Part shown: positions 1 to 8,766 of the stretch, one piece after another | Position numbering within the stretch: position 1 is the first letter of the stretch | Layout of the letters: the number at the start of each line of letters is the position of its first letter | From: Nitrospira sp. | Lineage (GTDB): Bacteria > Nitrospirota > Nitrospiria > Nitrospirales > Nitrospiraceae | Direction of reading: 5' to 3' | Assembly: GCA_009594995.1 (NCBI GenBank) | Contig: VOPR01000005.1 | Span: 124,001 to 188,000, forward strand | Length of the DNA stretch: 64,000 bases | The notes under the pieces: generated by a model | Told to the model about the DNA's origin: nothing | Seen by the model: the letters and a program-made list of their open reading frames with translations, nothing else | Database searches by the model: none | Made by a program: the position numbers and the translations under genes

Positions 1-712
1 GGTAGGCACGCACAGAGGCCGGCTGTGGCGCAAAGGTGGCGGCGAGCCGGCTCGCCGGCACGAGAAACTCATAGGCATCCAGCGAGTTGTATTCGAACTG
101 GCAGGGGCCGAAAGCGTCGGGCCAGGAACAAAAGAACGGAGTCGCCGGGTCCGCCGGGGTCAGCACCAGGTTGCCCTTATCCACCGATGTTTCCACCGGC
201 AGATCCAACGTGGCAATCGCGTCGAGAAAGATCGCCCGCCGCTCATCCACCCACTCGATCCGCCGCGCGTCCTCACGGGTTTCCCCCGGCGTCACTACTT
301 CCTGCGTATGCAGGCGGACTCGAATGAAGGCGTGGTTGTGCCGGAAACCCAGCCAAAACATAGCACTGGGGTGGTGAAACCGCAGGCCGGGTTTGGTGCG
401 CCAGGGATGACTGATCGAACAGTAGGTCCCGACGTCCTGAAATCGTTGATAAACGGTGTGGTAGCCGCCGGCAAGCAGAAAGAAATCACCTTGCCAGCCT
501 TCACGGATGTGCAGAAGCGTGACATCTTCCGTGGCCCAATGATCGAGCTGGTCGAAGGCCTCGGGAGACTCGACCGCCCAATCCTCGACGTAGCAGATCA
601 CGTCCTTGGCGGGGTGGGCCGGCTTGAGGCCTAAGGTCCCCAGGCGCTCGCCGACCGCCAACACCTCTTGGAAGGTCAACCGGCCTGCGGTCTCCCAGCG
701 CCGTTCACGCAC
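1..712 (-). CDS. Hypothetical protein, 3' part cut by window edge
   Basis: An open frame runs from a GTG at 710-712 to the left edge with no stop, so at least 237 codons are visible and the C-terminus is missing. A strong ribosome binding site (GGAGGAG) sits six bases before the GTG. The product begins VRERRWETAGRL and is rich in aromatic residues (for example FFLLAGGYHTVYQRF, HHPSAMFWLGF). It has no signal peptide and no motif I recognise. It reads like a soluble conserved protein, and I cannot assign a function. Confidence 0.6.
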   Translation of the reverse strand, partial: MRERRWETAGRLTFQEVLAVGERLGTLGLKPAHPAKDVICYVEDWAVESPEAFDQLDHWATEDVTLLHIREGWQGDFFLLAGGYHTVYQRFQDVGTYCSISHPWRTKPGLRFHHPSAMFWLGFRHNHAFIRVRLHTQEVVTPGETREDARRIEWVDERRAIFLDAIATLDLPVETSVDKGNLVLTPADPATPFFCSWPDAFGPCQFEYNSLDAYEFLVPASRLAATFAPQPASVRAY

Positions 713-757
713 AACGCTCCTCCGCAGTTCCCGTGCCGCTATACAATCCGGCCCGCC

Positions 758-1408
758 TCACTTGGCTGACTTTAGCGTACGGCCCTCGATTTTCGTGTCA
801 GCAATGAACCGCTCGATGCCATCCTGCAGCAATCCCGACATGAGGGTCTCGACGTCCTCACTGGTAAACCAGAACACCAGCTTGCTCTGCTCGCCCTGGA
901 TATTCCGCTGCGTGCTGCTGTCGTCGGCGGCGTTCTTTGCCTTAATCACCAGACGGCTCTCGCCCGTCAATTTCGTGTTGAACACGCGGCTCTTGGCGTT
1001 GGCCGAAAAGTCCCGGATTTCCCCGCTGATGACGATATCGGCACCCGAGACGCCCACGCCCGACTGAACGACGCGCGCATCCCATCCGCGACGGTTCCAT
1101 CCCTTCCAGCGCAAGGCTTCGGCCAGGGCTTCGGCGATCGTCACCCCGGGCGATCCTCCGCTGACGTTGAAATTCGTGACCCCTCCGCCCAGATGAGTGC
1201 GTTGGCCGATCTTCGTTTTGTCCGCACGATGGTCCTCAAACGGCTCGATGACAATTTTCAACGGCTCGGGCTGGCCGCTCTGCACGAACGGTTGCTGCGG
1301 TTGCACATTGAGAGACACCATCTCGCCGGTGCCCGCACAGCCCAAGAGCAGCGCTAACCCTACCGCAATACAGACCTGACTCGCGATTCGACATCCCTGT
1401 GCAATCAC
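758..1408 (-). CDS. YajG-like putative lipoprotein
   Basis: This 216-residue protein starts at a GTG preceded by GGGAGG. Residues 1-23 form a signal peptide ending in a lipobox (LLLGC, Cys24), so it should be a lipid-anchored envelope protein. The rest (IVIEPFEDHRADKTKIGQR, then a helix-rich segment and ADIVISGEIRDF) resembles the YajG/Lipoprotein_16 family, whose role is poorly known. It lies 45 bp upstream of the GTG-started hypothetical gene on the same strand and may be cotranscribed with it. The family call is by pattern only. Confidence 0.75.
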   Translation of the reverse strand: MIAQGCRIASQVCIAVGLALLLGCAGTGEMVSLNVQPQQPFVQSGQPEPLKIVIEPFEDHRADKTKIGQRTHLGGGVTNFNVSGGSPGVTIAEALAEALRWKGWNRRGWDARVVQSGVGVSGADIVISGEIRDFSANAKSRVFNTKLTGESRLVIKAKNAADDSSTQRNIQGEQSKLVFWFTSEDVETLMSGLLQDGIERFIADTKIEGRTLKSAK

Positions 1409-1560
1409 ACATGCCTCCCTGTCAGTATGTGGCCTTACTAAAACGGGCCCAGTCTACCCAACTCGCAGCCGGATGACAAACGGGAAGGGCCCTGGCGAAA
1501 GGAAAATTCATTGCCGACTCTGGAACATTCTCCACAGCGGGACCAGATCGACCCGGCTGA

Positions 1561-2190
1561 TCAGGGGGTGAGGAGGGGCAAGAGGCTCCGAAAGGTGTCG
1601 CGACCCATCTCGGGCAATCGGCCCTCTCGCAACACCGGAGAATCCAGCGGCACAAAGCGGGCGATCTTGAACCAGGCCCTGCCCGACAGCACTGCCGCCA
1701 ACTGAGCCTTCCGGTCATGCGTGATCGGCAGGGTATACCCTTCCCCGCGCTTCCATTCCCAGAGCGTGGGGGCCAGAGACAGCTCCAAGCCCTGGCCGGC
1801 CAGTTGGTGAAACCGGTCGAAGAAGTTCTTTTTGCACTGCTTCACCTGCCCGCCGTCGACGATCATCGCGAAGACAACATGGTGGCCCCACCAACACAAC
1901 GACCGAAAGGTAAACTTATCGTCGCCCAGAAAATGTTTCGGATAATCCAGGTATTGGTAGGGGCATAGTTCAAGCCGTTCCCCCTTCACGGCTTGAACTT
2001 TGGCCGGATCAAACCCCGGTGGCACCAGCAGCGTGGTCTGACTCAGGTCTTCTTGCAACCCTGCTTGAAGGCTAGCCAACAGCTCCTGCACTTTCACGAT
2101 GATGCGTTCTTTGGAGCGGAACAGATCCCGATCCGCCAATAGCGTTAGTTCAGCAGGAGTCAGCGACCGGTCATGGGAAGCAAGAGGCAT
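1561..2190 (-). CDS. Hypothetical protein (209 aa)
   Basis: The frame is intact from an ATG at 2190. The protein has no signal peptide or transmembrane segment. It begins with a charged helical part (residues 8-55) followed by a region with Cys and Trp (LCWWGHHVVFAM) and a KKNFFDRFHQLAGQG helix. I do not recognise a family. It is flanked on both sides by same-strand hypothetical genes with gaps of about 100-150 bp. Confidence 0.6.
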   Translation of the reverse strand: MPLASHDRSLTPAELTLLADRDLFRSKERIIVKVQELLASLQAGLQEDLSQTTLLVPPGFDPAKVQAVKGERLELCPYQYLDYPKHFLGDDKFTFRSLCWWGHHVVFAMIVDGGQVKQCKKNFFDRFHQLAGQGLELSLAPTLWEWKRGEGYTLPITHDRKAQLAAVLSGRAWFKIARFVPLDSPVLREGRLPEMGRDTFRSLLPLLTP

Positions 2191-2260
2191 GTTACCCGAT
2201 CACCCTGAGCCTACCCGGACAGGCCCTGGTTTTCCGCGGAGTACATGATGGTCCGAACGA

Positions 2261-2301
2261 CGCGAGAAGGCTGCTGGCGGACTTTTTCAGCATCCGACTA
2301 G
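2261..2301. repeat. Partial copy of interspersed palindromic repeat family 1
   Basis: The segment GCTGGCGGACTTTTTCAGC then ATCCGACTAG matches one arm of larger elements at 11.2, 12.2, 17.5 and 28.8 kb. Its CTA at 2298-2300 is the TAG stop codon of the neighbouring minus-strand gene. Confidence 0.7.
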
Positions 2302-2672
2302 GACTTCTGGTGGGATTCGAACACCGACACTTGCAAATCAAACATCCGCCGGCATTCGCCGCAACGCAGGCCGACATTGTCGCGGATCACATCCAATTCT
2401 CGAATCGTGACCGCCACCGGATGCGTCCGCAGGCAGGTTTCCAGCAACTCCCTCGCCGTGGGCGTCGCCGTGGCGCTGGTCACTTCTCCGCTCAGCGGCA
2501 CCGCCGCCACCCGCGCCACGACCTGGCCCGTCGTCATCAGATGCATCATGCGGCAGGAGGTACAGGCGATCACCAGCCGCCCGTCTTCATCGATTCGCTT
2601 CAACGAGAGACAGAGGGGATGGACGGCGAAACACTGTTGCACGAAGGCGCCACTTTGAAATCGCTGTGCCAT
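2298..2672 (-). CDS. Small protein with two CxxC pairs (zinc ribbon-like)
   Basis: The 124-residue product carries CTSC at residues 37-40 and CGEC at 104-107. Each lies in a similar context (a conserved helix, then CxxCRxM), so the two halves look like a duplicated zinc-ribbon unit. There is no signal peptide, which suggests a cytoplasmic metal-binding or nucleic-acid-binding protein. The stop codon is formed by the border of an interspersed repeat. The family is not recognised. Confidence 0.6.
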   Translation of the reverse strand: MAQRFQSGAFVQQCFAVHPLCLSLKRIDEDGRLVIACTSCRMMHLMTTGQVVARVAAVPLSGEVTSATATPTARELLETCLRTHPVAVTIRELDVIRDNVGLRCGECRRMFDLQVSVFESHQKS

Positions 2673-2706
2673 AGCTACCTATTGAGGAACCACGAGACGG
2701 GCGTTG

Positions 2707-3042
2707 CTACAGTTTGGCCAACCCCAGTGTCAGGAGGACTCCGAGAGCATAGGGAATCATACAGGAATACACAACGGCATTGAACGCCCGATCGGGAGTA
2801 TTCGATTGAATGGTGCGATCCTTGTAAATGAATTCGTAGGCGAGAATGAGCAGAGTCAGGGTCAACACGAACACGCGGCTGGTCCGAGGCCAGGTGTAAT
2901 GCCCACTCACGATGAAATCGGCCGTAGAAAGCCCCGCGTAGAGGAACAGCAGCGGCGCAAGCACATAGCGAAGCGTGTGGGAAAAGTAGACGTGCCAGAC
3001 AGGTCTGGTTGAGCGCTGCTGCGGATCCAGTAAGAGGGTCAT
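2707..3042 (-). CDS. Small integral membrane protein, three TM helices
   Basis: The 111-residue product has three hydrophobic stretches (YVLAPLLFLYAGLSTADFIV; VFVLTLTLLILAYEF; VVYSCMIPYALGVLLTLGL). Its ATG overlaps the stop of the upstream finger-protein gene by four bases (ATGA at 3039-3042), so the two are probably translationally coupled. No family is recognised. Confidence 0.65.
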   Translation of the reverse strand: MTLLLDPQQRSTRPVWHVYFSHTLRYVLAPLLFLYAGLSTADFIVSGHYTWPRTSRVFVLTLTLLILAYEFIYKDRTIQSNTPDRAFNAVVYSCMIPYALGVLLTLGLAKL

Positions 3043-3332
3043 GACCCGACGGGTGCGGGTTGGCCGGCCGGAGACGAAGGGACTTGCTTGGCCTGCTCCG
3101 CGGCGGTTCTGCAGGTTTTACAGATACGCGGACGCTGCTTGAGGAAGCTGATTTTTCCACTCGCAAGGCAACTATAGTGGACGAATTCATCGCACACCGC
3201 GCAGCGCGACCATCCGCCGCGGAGCATCGTCTTGTCGCGATAGAGCCCCTGGTTACACACCTTGCAGTTCCGGGGCTCAATCCCCAGCAGCATCGGCTCC
3301 CAGTCGCCACCGCCATTGCGAAGAATATTCAT
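3039..3332 (-). CDS. PHD/RING-like C4HC3 zinc-finger protein
   Basis: The ATG at 3330-3332 gives 97 residues; the frame stays open upstream but that part is low-complexity and lacks a start with a good ribosome site. The protein has cysteines at 23/26 (CKVC), 44/47 (CAVC), His52-Cys55 (HYSC) and 71/74 (CKTC). This is exactly the Cys4-His-Cys3 cross-brace order of PHD fingers, including the CxxC-x4-H-x2-C core. PHD-type fingers are mainly eukaryotic, so a treble-clef look-alike is possible. It is coupled to a three-TM protein by a 4-bp overlap. Confidence 0.6.
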   Translation of the reverse strand: MNILRNGGGDWEPMLLGIEPRNCKVCNQGLYRDKTMLRGGWSRCAVCDEFVHYSCLASGKISFLKQRPRICKTCRTAAEQAKQVPSSPAGQPAPVGS

Positions 3333-3394
3333 GGGGCCGAAGTATAACGAAGGGGGCGAAGAAAAAACAAGGAGGGAAGGGAGGGAGGGTCGGC

Positions 3395-3485
3395 CTGGTG
3401 ATCCCCCATGCTCGCGCAACGCGCGGCCTCAGAAGCCCCTCGTTGGACGCGCGCAGTTAGGGGAACCACCAGGCCACCCTCCCGA
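3395..3485. repeat. Interspersed repeat family 2, degenerate copy
   Basis: On the minus strand this intergenic stretch contains CTGCGCGCGTCCAACG and GAGGGGCTTCTGAGGCC, close to segments near 16.0-16.15 kb (CTGCGCGC and GAGGGCCTTCTGAGGCC). It lies between the orphan antitoxin and the zinc-finger gene and has no coding potential that I can see. Confidence 0.4.
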
Positions 3486-3525
3486 GGGAAATAGGGGGGA
3501 TGGGAAACACTAGAAGATCACTAGG

Positions 3526-3759
3526 TTATGGGTGGAGTCTCTTGCGGATATCGCGCAACGACTTGGCGACCGAAAGCGGCTTGGTAAGCTTTCGCTTCCA
3601 GGCGGAAAATCGTTGTTCTGCCTCTGCGACCCAGGCTTCGTCCACTGAGGTCAGGCGTTCGCCGGTCATCCCCGCCATGAGTCGCTCAGCCAACTGTTCA
3701 CGCTCAGTCGGCGAAAGCTTCCGGGCCTGTTTTTCAATAGTCAGGGCAAGGGTCGTCAT
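3526..3759 (-). CDS. Orphan addiction-module component (antitoxin-like)
   Basis: The ATG at 3757-3759 follows AAGGAGTGGAACC and gives 77 residues. The pattern (IEKQARKLSPTEREQLAERL, then SVDEAWVAEAEQRF and a basic tail) is that of the putative addiction module component family (TIGR02574/Unstab_antitox). These short helical antitoxins usually precede a RelE/ParE toxin. No toxin frame follows within the 100 bp before the next gene and none precedes it, so this copy appears to be solitary. Confidence 0.7.
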   Translation of the reverse strand: MTTLALTIEKQARKLSPTEREQLAERLMAGMTGERLTSVDEAWVAEAEQRFSAWKRKLTKPLSVAKSLRDIRKRLHP

Positions 3760-3874
3760 CGGTTCCACTCCTTGAAAATGTCTCAGAAGCCCTACGCTGC
3801 TTTGGGAAACTCTACAACCTGCTGGAATTCTCTGCAACCCATGACCCTCCTGAGACCGGTATCGTGATCAGGGT

Positions 3875-6553
3875 TTATGCGCCCAGCATCTTACGAATCG
3901 TTGAAAAATCGCCGTCCGTCGGCATCACGAAGAGACAGCGGCCACCGCTCCGGGAGGCCCAAACCTCTCCAACCGCTCGTTTATCTTCGGCGTCGAGACC
4001 GTCGAAGAGATGTTTTCCCTTATATTCGACCGCCAGCGTACGGCCGTCCGTCAGTAGACACAGAAAATCAGGATAGAACCAGTCCTTGGATGTTTGCAGT
4101 CGGAAAGAAGTGGGTTTGCGTGCAAGATTTCTCACCCAGAATCTCACCTGCGGCAGTCCATCGAGAAACTGCGCACACTGAAACTCTTCTGTGATCCGCC
4201 CTTCGGCCGTCTTTTCCGTCAACTCACCGGGCTTGGGTCCGAAGTAATGCTTCTGAAACTGAAAGCCGCCTTCGTAGAGACGACTTGGCTCATAGCCCAT
4301 AGTCTTGAAATTAATCGTGCGCTCTTCGGTCACAGTGAGCGGTGAGTCGGAAAGAAGCAGCATCTGAAAAGATGCCTTCCGCTCACCCTCTCGATGGTCC
4401 TGAATACGCGCCGCAATTTCATCGCGGAGCCGGAATCGATCGAGCGCCAGAGCACCGATGTCTGCAATCCCATACTTTGCCATCAGTCCACGAATAACCT
4501 TCCGAAGAAACTCTGCCGATTCCCCGACGGGAATGTCGTAGTGATCGATTTCCCGATCCAGCCATGCGACAAGCCTTTCTAAGGACCAGTCGTTTTGACC
4601 GCTGAATTGAAACATCTGTTGGTGCAGCGTGCCGACAAAATCGGCATCGCCTGTATCGCCCAGCAGCGTCGTCCGGACGTCGCCCTTCTGTCCGACATCG
4701 ATCACCCCAACCTTCCCATACGGACGAACCAGCGGGTTATACTCCGCAGGCAACGACGCATCTTTCTCGCTCAGTTTCCAGGTGTGGTCGAGCAAAAAGG
4801 TGCTTTCGAACTCGTACAGCATGCCGCTCTCGACAAAGCAGAGCAGCGGCACAAGAAAGTCCAACTGCTGCTCGTACGGCGACGGCTTTCTCGGCTTTCC
4901 GCTTCCGCCGAAGGCTTGCTCCGCCTGACGTACCATCTCCGTGGCTTCCGCGAGCCTGGCTTTGGCGCCCGGAGTCGTGACACAGCTTTGCACCCTTTCC
5001 AGGTCATCGTGGTCGAGCGGCACGACTATGGTGATGGCGCCGCTGGCGGCATCGATCCGCACCTTTCCGCCAAGCGCGGGCTCCTGGACCTGGACGACTG
5101 TGGGATCGATCTCGTCAGGACCAACGGTCACAGTCTGCGGTTGCACACCGAGCGGCAGCGTGCCTTGCGGCACGGAAAGAATGATCCGTTCGGCCTCTGC
5201 CTTCGTAAACCCATTGTGTTCCAACGCCTCGCGCAGCTCCGCCAATACCGCTGTAATCGAATCCGAGACAGAGAAGGCATAGGCGCAATTCAGATCAGGA
5301 TGTTGCTTCGCCTTGGCGTTCGGCAACCGGAGGATGCGCCCGACAATTTGCTCAATCGCCGTGGCCGACCAGGTTTCTTTCAAGCTGCAGAGCACATAGG
5401 CAAAGGGGCAATCCCATCCCTCCCGAAGTTTCTCCACCGTGATGATCACCCGAACCGGGCACTTCGTCGAAGCGATATCCTTCACCCCTTTGAGTTCATC
5501 GAGCCTGCCGACGGAGATCTTCACCTCGTCGTTTGAAAGCCCGAACTCGCGCACCAACCGCTCACGCAGCGGTTCACAGGCATCGACCCGCTCAGCCTGA
5601 ATCAAGAGAATGGGACGGATATATTCGGTTGTCTGCTGCCCTTCCAGGGCGGCGAGCCTTTCCAGATCGGCCCGAAGCGTGAGGGCTTCCGCCAGCAGTT
5701 GGTCCCGCTGACTCGGGTGTCTGGTGACCACCCGCAATGGCAACTTGACCATCTGCGCCGTTTTTAATTCCGCCGCCGAGACACGATGCAGCACGTTGGA
5801 CGGAGTCTTTTCGCGTGCCGGCGTCGCCGTAAACTCGACGATGCACGAGGGCAGGACGTTGCCGAGCGTCGCAAAGGACAGGTCGGTCCGGGCATTGTGC
5901 GCCTCATCCACGATCACGATCGGCCGCCGAAGCCGCAGCGCGTTGACCAACGATGGTTTGGGCTTTCCGTCCGCACCGGGGAATAGGTCCCCAAGGCGGT
6001 CAGGAGGCACATTCATCACATGTTCGGAAAACGCGCCGTTCTGGTCATAGACCCTGCGCCCGGTCGTGTCCTCGACGCGAAACGATTGAATGGTGGACAC
6101 GATCACCACCGTTTGCCCGTCGACAGCTGCACGCGACAAACGCAATGCCTCGTCGATAGTCATCACTTCGACCGCCCCGCACGCCAATTCCAGCGCACGG
6201 CGGTACGGATGGCGTGGATCGCGTAACGCATCCGCCGTTTGATCCAGAATCGTATTGCTCGGCACCAACCAGAGCACCACCGCTCGCTCGGCCCGCATGA
6301 ACTGGCGCTGAGCCAATCCAGCCGCATAACAGGCGAGCAAGGTCTTGCCGCCCCCGGTCGGTACGCGCAAACAGACATAGGGCATGTCCGGCCCAAGCCC
6401 TGCAGCCGAGACCGGAAAGTAGGGCGCTGCCTCACCGAATCGGCGCGTGACTTCCCGAAAGGCGACCTCCGGATTTTTGGTCTGGGCAGTGAGGCGAAAG
6501 AAGTCGCCTAACGACTCTAATACCCGCTCCTGATAGTCTTTGAGCGTAATCAC
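3875..6553 (-). CDS. res: Type III restriction endonuclease, Res subunit (SF2 helicase)
   Basis: I place the start at the GTG of a GTGA overlap with the preceding gene (6550-6553), giving 892 residues; the longer frame to 6877 only overlaps that gene. The protein has an SF2 helicase core with Walker A (VPTGGGKTLL, about residues 64-73), a DEAH box (VDEAHNA, 214-220), TATP (about 241-244) and a REGWDCPFA segment. The C-terminus has a PD-(D/E)xK-like nuclease motif (FYPDFLCLL then VEYKGKH). With Mod it should cut DNA after ATP-driven sliding between unmethylated sites. It is the last gene of the mod-ORF6N-res operon. Confidence 0.88.
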   Translation of the reverse strand: MITLKDYQERVLESLGDFFRLTAQTKNPEVAFREVTRRFGEAAPYFPVSAAGLGPDMPYVCLRVPTGGGKTLLACYAAGLAQRQFMRAERAVVLWLVPSNTILDQTADALRDPRHPYRRALELACGAVEVMTIDEALRLSRAAVDGQTVVIVSTIQSFRVEDTTGRRVYDQNGAFSEHVMNVPPDRLGDLFPGADGKPKPSLVNALRLRRPIVIVDEAHNARTDLSFATLGNVLPSCIVEFTATPAREKTPSNVLHRVSAAELKTAQMVKLPLRVVTRHPSQRDQLLAEALTLRADLERLAALEGQQTTEYIRPILLIQAERVDACEPLRERLVREFGLSNDEVKISVGRLDELKGVKDIASTKCPVRVIITVEKLREGWDCPFAYVLCSLKETWSATAIEQIVGRILRLPNAKAKQHPDLNCAYAFSVSDSITAVLAELREALEHNGFTKAEAERIILSVPQGTLPLGVQPQTVTVGPDEIDPTVVQVQEPALGGKVRIDAASGAITIVVPLDHDDLERVQSCVTTPGAKARLAEATEMVRQAEQAFGGSGKPRKPSPYEQQLDFLVPLLCFVESGMLYEFESTFLLDHTWKLSEKDASLPAEYNPLVRPYGKVGVIDVGQKGDVRTTLLGDTGDADFVGTLHQQMFQFSGQNDWSLERLVAWLDREIDHYDIPVGESAEFLRKVIRGLMAKYGIADIGALALDRFRLRDEIAARIQDHREGERKASFQMLLLSDSPLTVTEERTINFKTMGYEPSRLYEGGFQFQKHYFGPKPGELTEKTAEGRITEEFQCAQFLDGLPQVRFWVRNLARKPTSFRLQTSKDWFYPDFLCLLTDGRTLAVEYKGKHLFDGLDAEDKRAVGEVWASRSGGRCLFVMPTDGDFSTIRKMLGA

Positions 6554-7143
6554 GCCTTGCCCTTCGACTGAAAGCCAATGCGGCGTGTGGGAGCATCCGG
6601 AGGCGGCTGCAACAGTGGCAACAGCTTCTCGTAGACATCCAGCAAGGCCGTGTCGTGCTCTAGCAACGTGCGATCGATTTCGGCCAAACGTTTCAGAATG
6701 GCGTGATTCGCGGCAACATGCTCGCGCAGGCGGACGAACGCCCGCACCACAAACACACTCATCTGGACCGCCCGTTCGCTGCGAAGAATGTTCGCGGCCA
6801 TCACGGCACCATGTTCCGTGAAAGCCCAGGGGCAATACCGACGCCCGCCGTGGGAGGTGGTCACAATCTGTGACCACCTCGGATGAACCTCCGTCGATTC
6901 AGCATGTTGCAAACTTGAGGTCGCAAATTGCGACCTCAAGTCGCCGAACTCAGTAGTCGTCAGTTGAAAGGCGAAATCATGCGGGAACCGCTGTCGGTTC
7001 CGTTTGAATGCCTCATTGAATCGTTTTGTCGTTACTCCATAGAGGCGAGCCAAGTCTGCATCAAGAATCACGCGCTGATTCCTGATGACAAGAATCAACG
7101 GTTCCAGGGAACCAGGAGGGGGCGATTTCTTGCGAGTAGCCAT
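6550..7143 (-). CDS. ORF6N-domain DNA-binding protein inside the R-M operon
   Basis: The 197-residue product has an N-terminal ORF6N domain (LVIRNQRVILDADLARLYGV, then FNEAFKRNRQRFPHDFAF). This domain is known from phage antirepressor-like and KilA-N-type proteins. The middle carries WAFTEHGAVMAANIL and SVFVVRAFVRLRE, typical of the family, and a helical C-terminus follows. It starts three bases after the mod stop and its stop overlaps the res GTG by four bases, so mod, this gene and res are one tight transcription unit. A regulatory role in restriction is inference. Confidence 0.85.
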   Translation of the reverse strand: MATRKKSPPPGSLEPLILVIRNQRVILDADLARLYGVTTKRFNEAFKRNRQRFPHDFAFQLTTTEFGDLRSQFATSSLQHAESTEVHPRWSQIVTTSHGGRRYCPWAFTEHGAVMAANILRSERAVQMSVFVVRAFVRLREHVAANHAILKRLAEIDRTLLEHDTALLDVYEKLLPLLQPPPDAPTRRIGFQSKGKA

Positions 7144-7146
7144 GCG

Positions 7147-8766
7147 TCAACTCACCTTGATCTCGTAGGGCGTCTGCCGGACCAGAATCCGCTCCGCCTG
7201 CAGGCGGTCTTTCCCCAACAGGCACCCGGCACAATAGATCACTTTCTGCCCGTCAAACGTCGGGAGCTGTGCCAAGACAGAACGCGTGAGCACGTTGCCG
7301 CCATTCGCCGTCTTGTCGTTCAGTATGCCGTTGTAGAGCAGATAGACCCCCACGCCGCGACACTCACCCAGGAACGGCGACTTGGTCACACGCCCACGCG
7401 GCAAGGGCTCGCCTGTTTCGGTGAAATAGACATGCCTTGCCAAATCGGCAAAGCTCACAGTCTCACGGATCTTGCCGCTCTCATCGAACAGCGGCTCTCC
7501 TAACTCGCAGTAGCGGAACCCGCCGCCGAGGCCTTCCACCTTGCCACCATTCGTATTTGCATAGCCGGACGCAGCGCGGCGCACACGCTCAGTAGTAACT
7601 TGTCTTGCGATCTTTGCTTCTATCTCGACGAGGATAAAGCGGCGCGGCGCCTGATCCAACATGGCTTGATTAAGCTTCAGAACTGCATGGCCGGTTGTGC
7701 CGGAACCAGCGAAGGAGTCGAGGACCAAATCTCCTGGGCTTGTGGCAATTTGGACTATTCGTTCGATCAAACGAGTTGGTTTTGGTGTCACAAAAACAGA
7801 TTCTGAATCAGGAAACTCGACGACTTGCAACAACTCCTTCTTTGCATCCTGGGTGTGGCCGACATCACCATAAAACCACATCGTCTGTGGCACAACGCCT
7901 TGCTTTACTTCGGACAAGAATCTCTTTAGTTGAGGAATAGAGTTGCCCGTCTTGCCCCACCAAATTCGCTTATCGCGGTCAAGCTCAACGAACTTCTCCT
8001 TTGAAACCCGCCAATACATTCCCTTCGGGGGATGGGGAATAACACGACCAGACGGACAATCAATTTCGTACGTTCCTTGGCTATAGTAATTTCTGGCTGA
8101 AAGATCGCTGGTCTTCCAAGCCCCTCGTGGATCATTGTCTCGGTTTTTGTATGCAGAATCCTGGTCTTCGCTTCGAGGTACCAGGTTAGGTTTCCACACT
8201 TCTGCTTTCTTAGCGTAAACGACTATATAGTCGTGATCTTCGGAGAAGTGACGCGCCGAATTCTTCGGGGAATACACCTTCTGCCACAACACGGTAGTGA
8301 TGAAGTTGTCAGGACCAAAGACTTCATCCATTGCATAGCGCAACGCATGAATCTCGTTGTCGTCGAGACTGATAAAAATCGCGCCATCTTCTCGAAGAAA
8401 CTGCCTCAGCAGCGCGAGCCTCGGATACATCATGCAGAGCCAGCGGTCGTGCCGGTCGAGTGTCTCGCCCTCCTTGCCGACAACCTTGCCGAGCCACTCT
8501 CGCATTAACGGGCTGTTCACGTTGTCGTTGTAGACCCAGTTCTCGTTGCCAGTGTTGTACGGCGGGTCGATGTAGATGCACTTCACCTGGCCCGCGTAAT
8601 AGGGTAGGAGCGCCTTGAGCGCCACAAGGTTATCGCCCTGCACAATAAGGTTGCCCTCACCCGGCTCGCCGCACGCGAGACCCGGCACATCCTTCAGCAG
8701 GTGAAACGGTACCTGCCGGTGGTGGTTGACCACCGCCTCTTTTCCGATCCAATTCAATGTGGGCAT
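7147..8766 (-). CDS. mod: Type III adenine-specific DNA methyltransferase, Mod subunit
   Basis: The 539-residue protein has the beta-class order of amino-methyltransferases: DPPYN at residues 67-71 first, then the S-adenosylmethionine loop FAGSG at 352-356 (VLDSFAGSGTTGHAV). The central part between them is the likely target-recognition region. Type III Mod proteins methylate one adenine in an asymmetric site and give Res its specificity. The start MPTLNWIGKEAVVNHH is typical of the family. It heads the operon. Confidence 0.88.
   Translation of the reverse strand: MPTLNWIGKEAVVNHHRQVPFHLLKDVPGLACGEPGEGNLIVQGDNLVALKALLPYYAGQVKCIYIDPPYNTGNENWVYNDNVNSPLMREWLGKVVGKEGETLDRHDRWLCMMYPRLALLRQFLREDGAIFISLDDNEIHALRYAMDEVFGPDNFITTVLWQKVYSPKNSARHFSEDHDYIVVYAKKAEVWKPNLVPRSEDQDSAYKNRDNDPRGAWKTSDLSARNYYSQGTYEIDCPSGRVIPHPPKGMYWRVSKEKFVELDRDKRIWWGKTGNSIPQLKRFLSEVKQGVVPQTMWFYGDVGHTQDAKKELLQVVEFPDSESVFVTPKPTRLIERIVQIATSPGDLVLDSFAGSGTTGHAVLKLNQAMLDQAPRRFILVEIEAKIARQVTTERVRRAASGYANTNGGKVEGLGGGFRYCELGEPLFDESGKIRETVSFADLARHVYFTETGEPLPRGRVTKSPFLGECRGVGVYLLYNGILNDKTANGGNVLTRSVLAQLPTFDGQKVIYCAGCLLGKDRLQAERILVRQTPYEIKVS

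Noticed and set aside
4595-5536. 313-residue open frame on the plus strand
   Set aside because: It lies wholly opposite the res gene, whose helicase motifs are clear, and has no recognisable motif or ribosome site.
6554-6877. N-terminal extension of res
   Set aside because: It overlaps the ORF6N gene and lacks helicase similarity; the GTGA overlap gives a better start.
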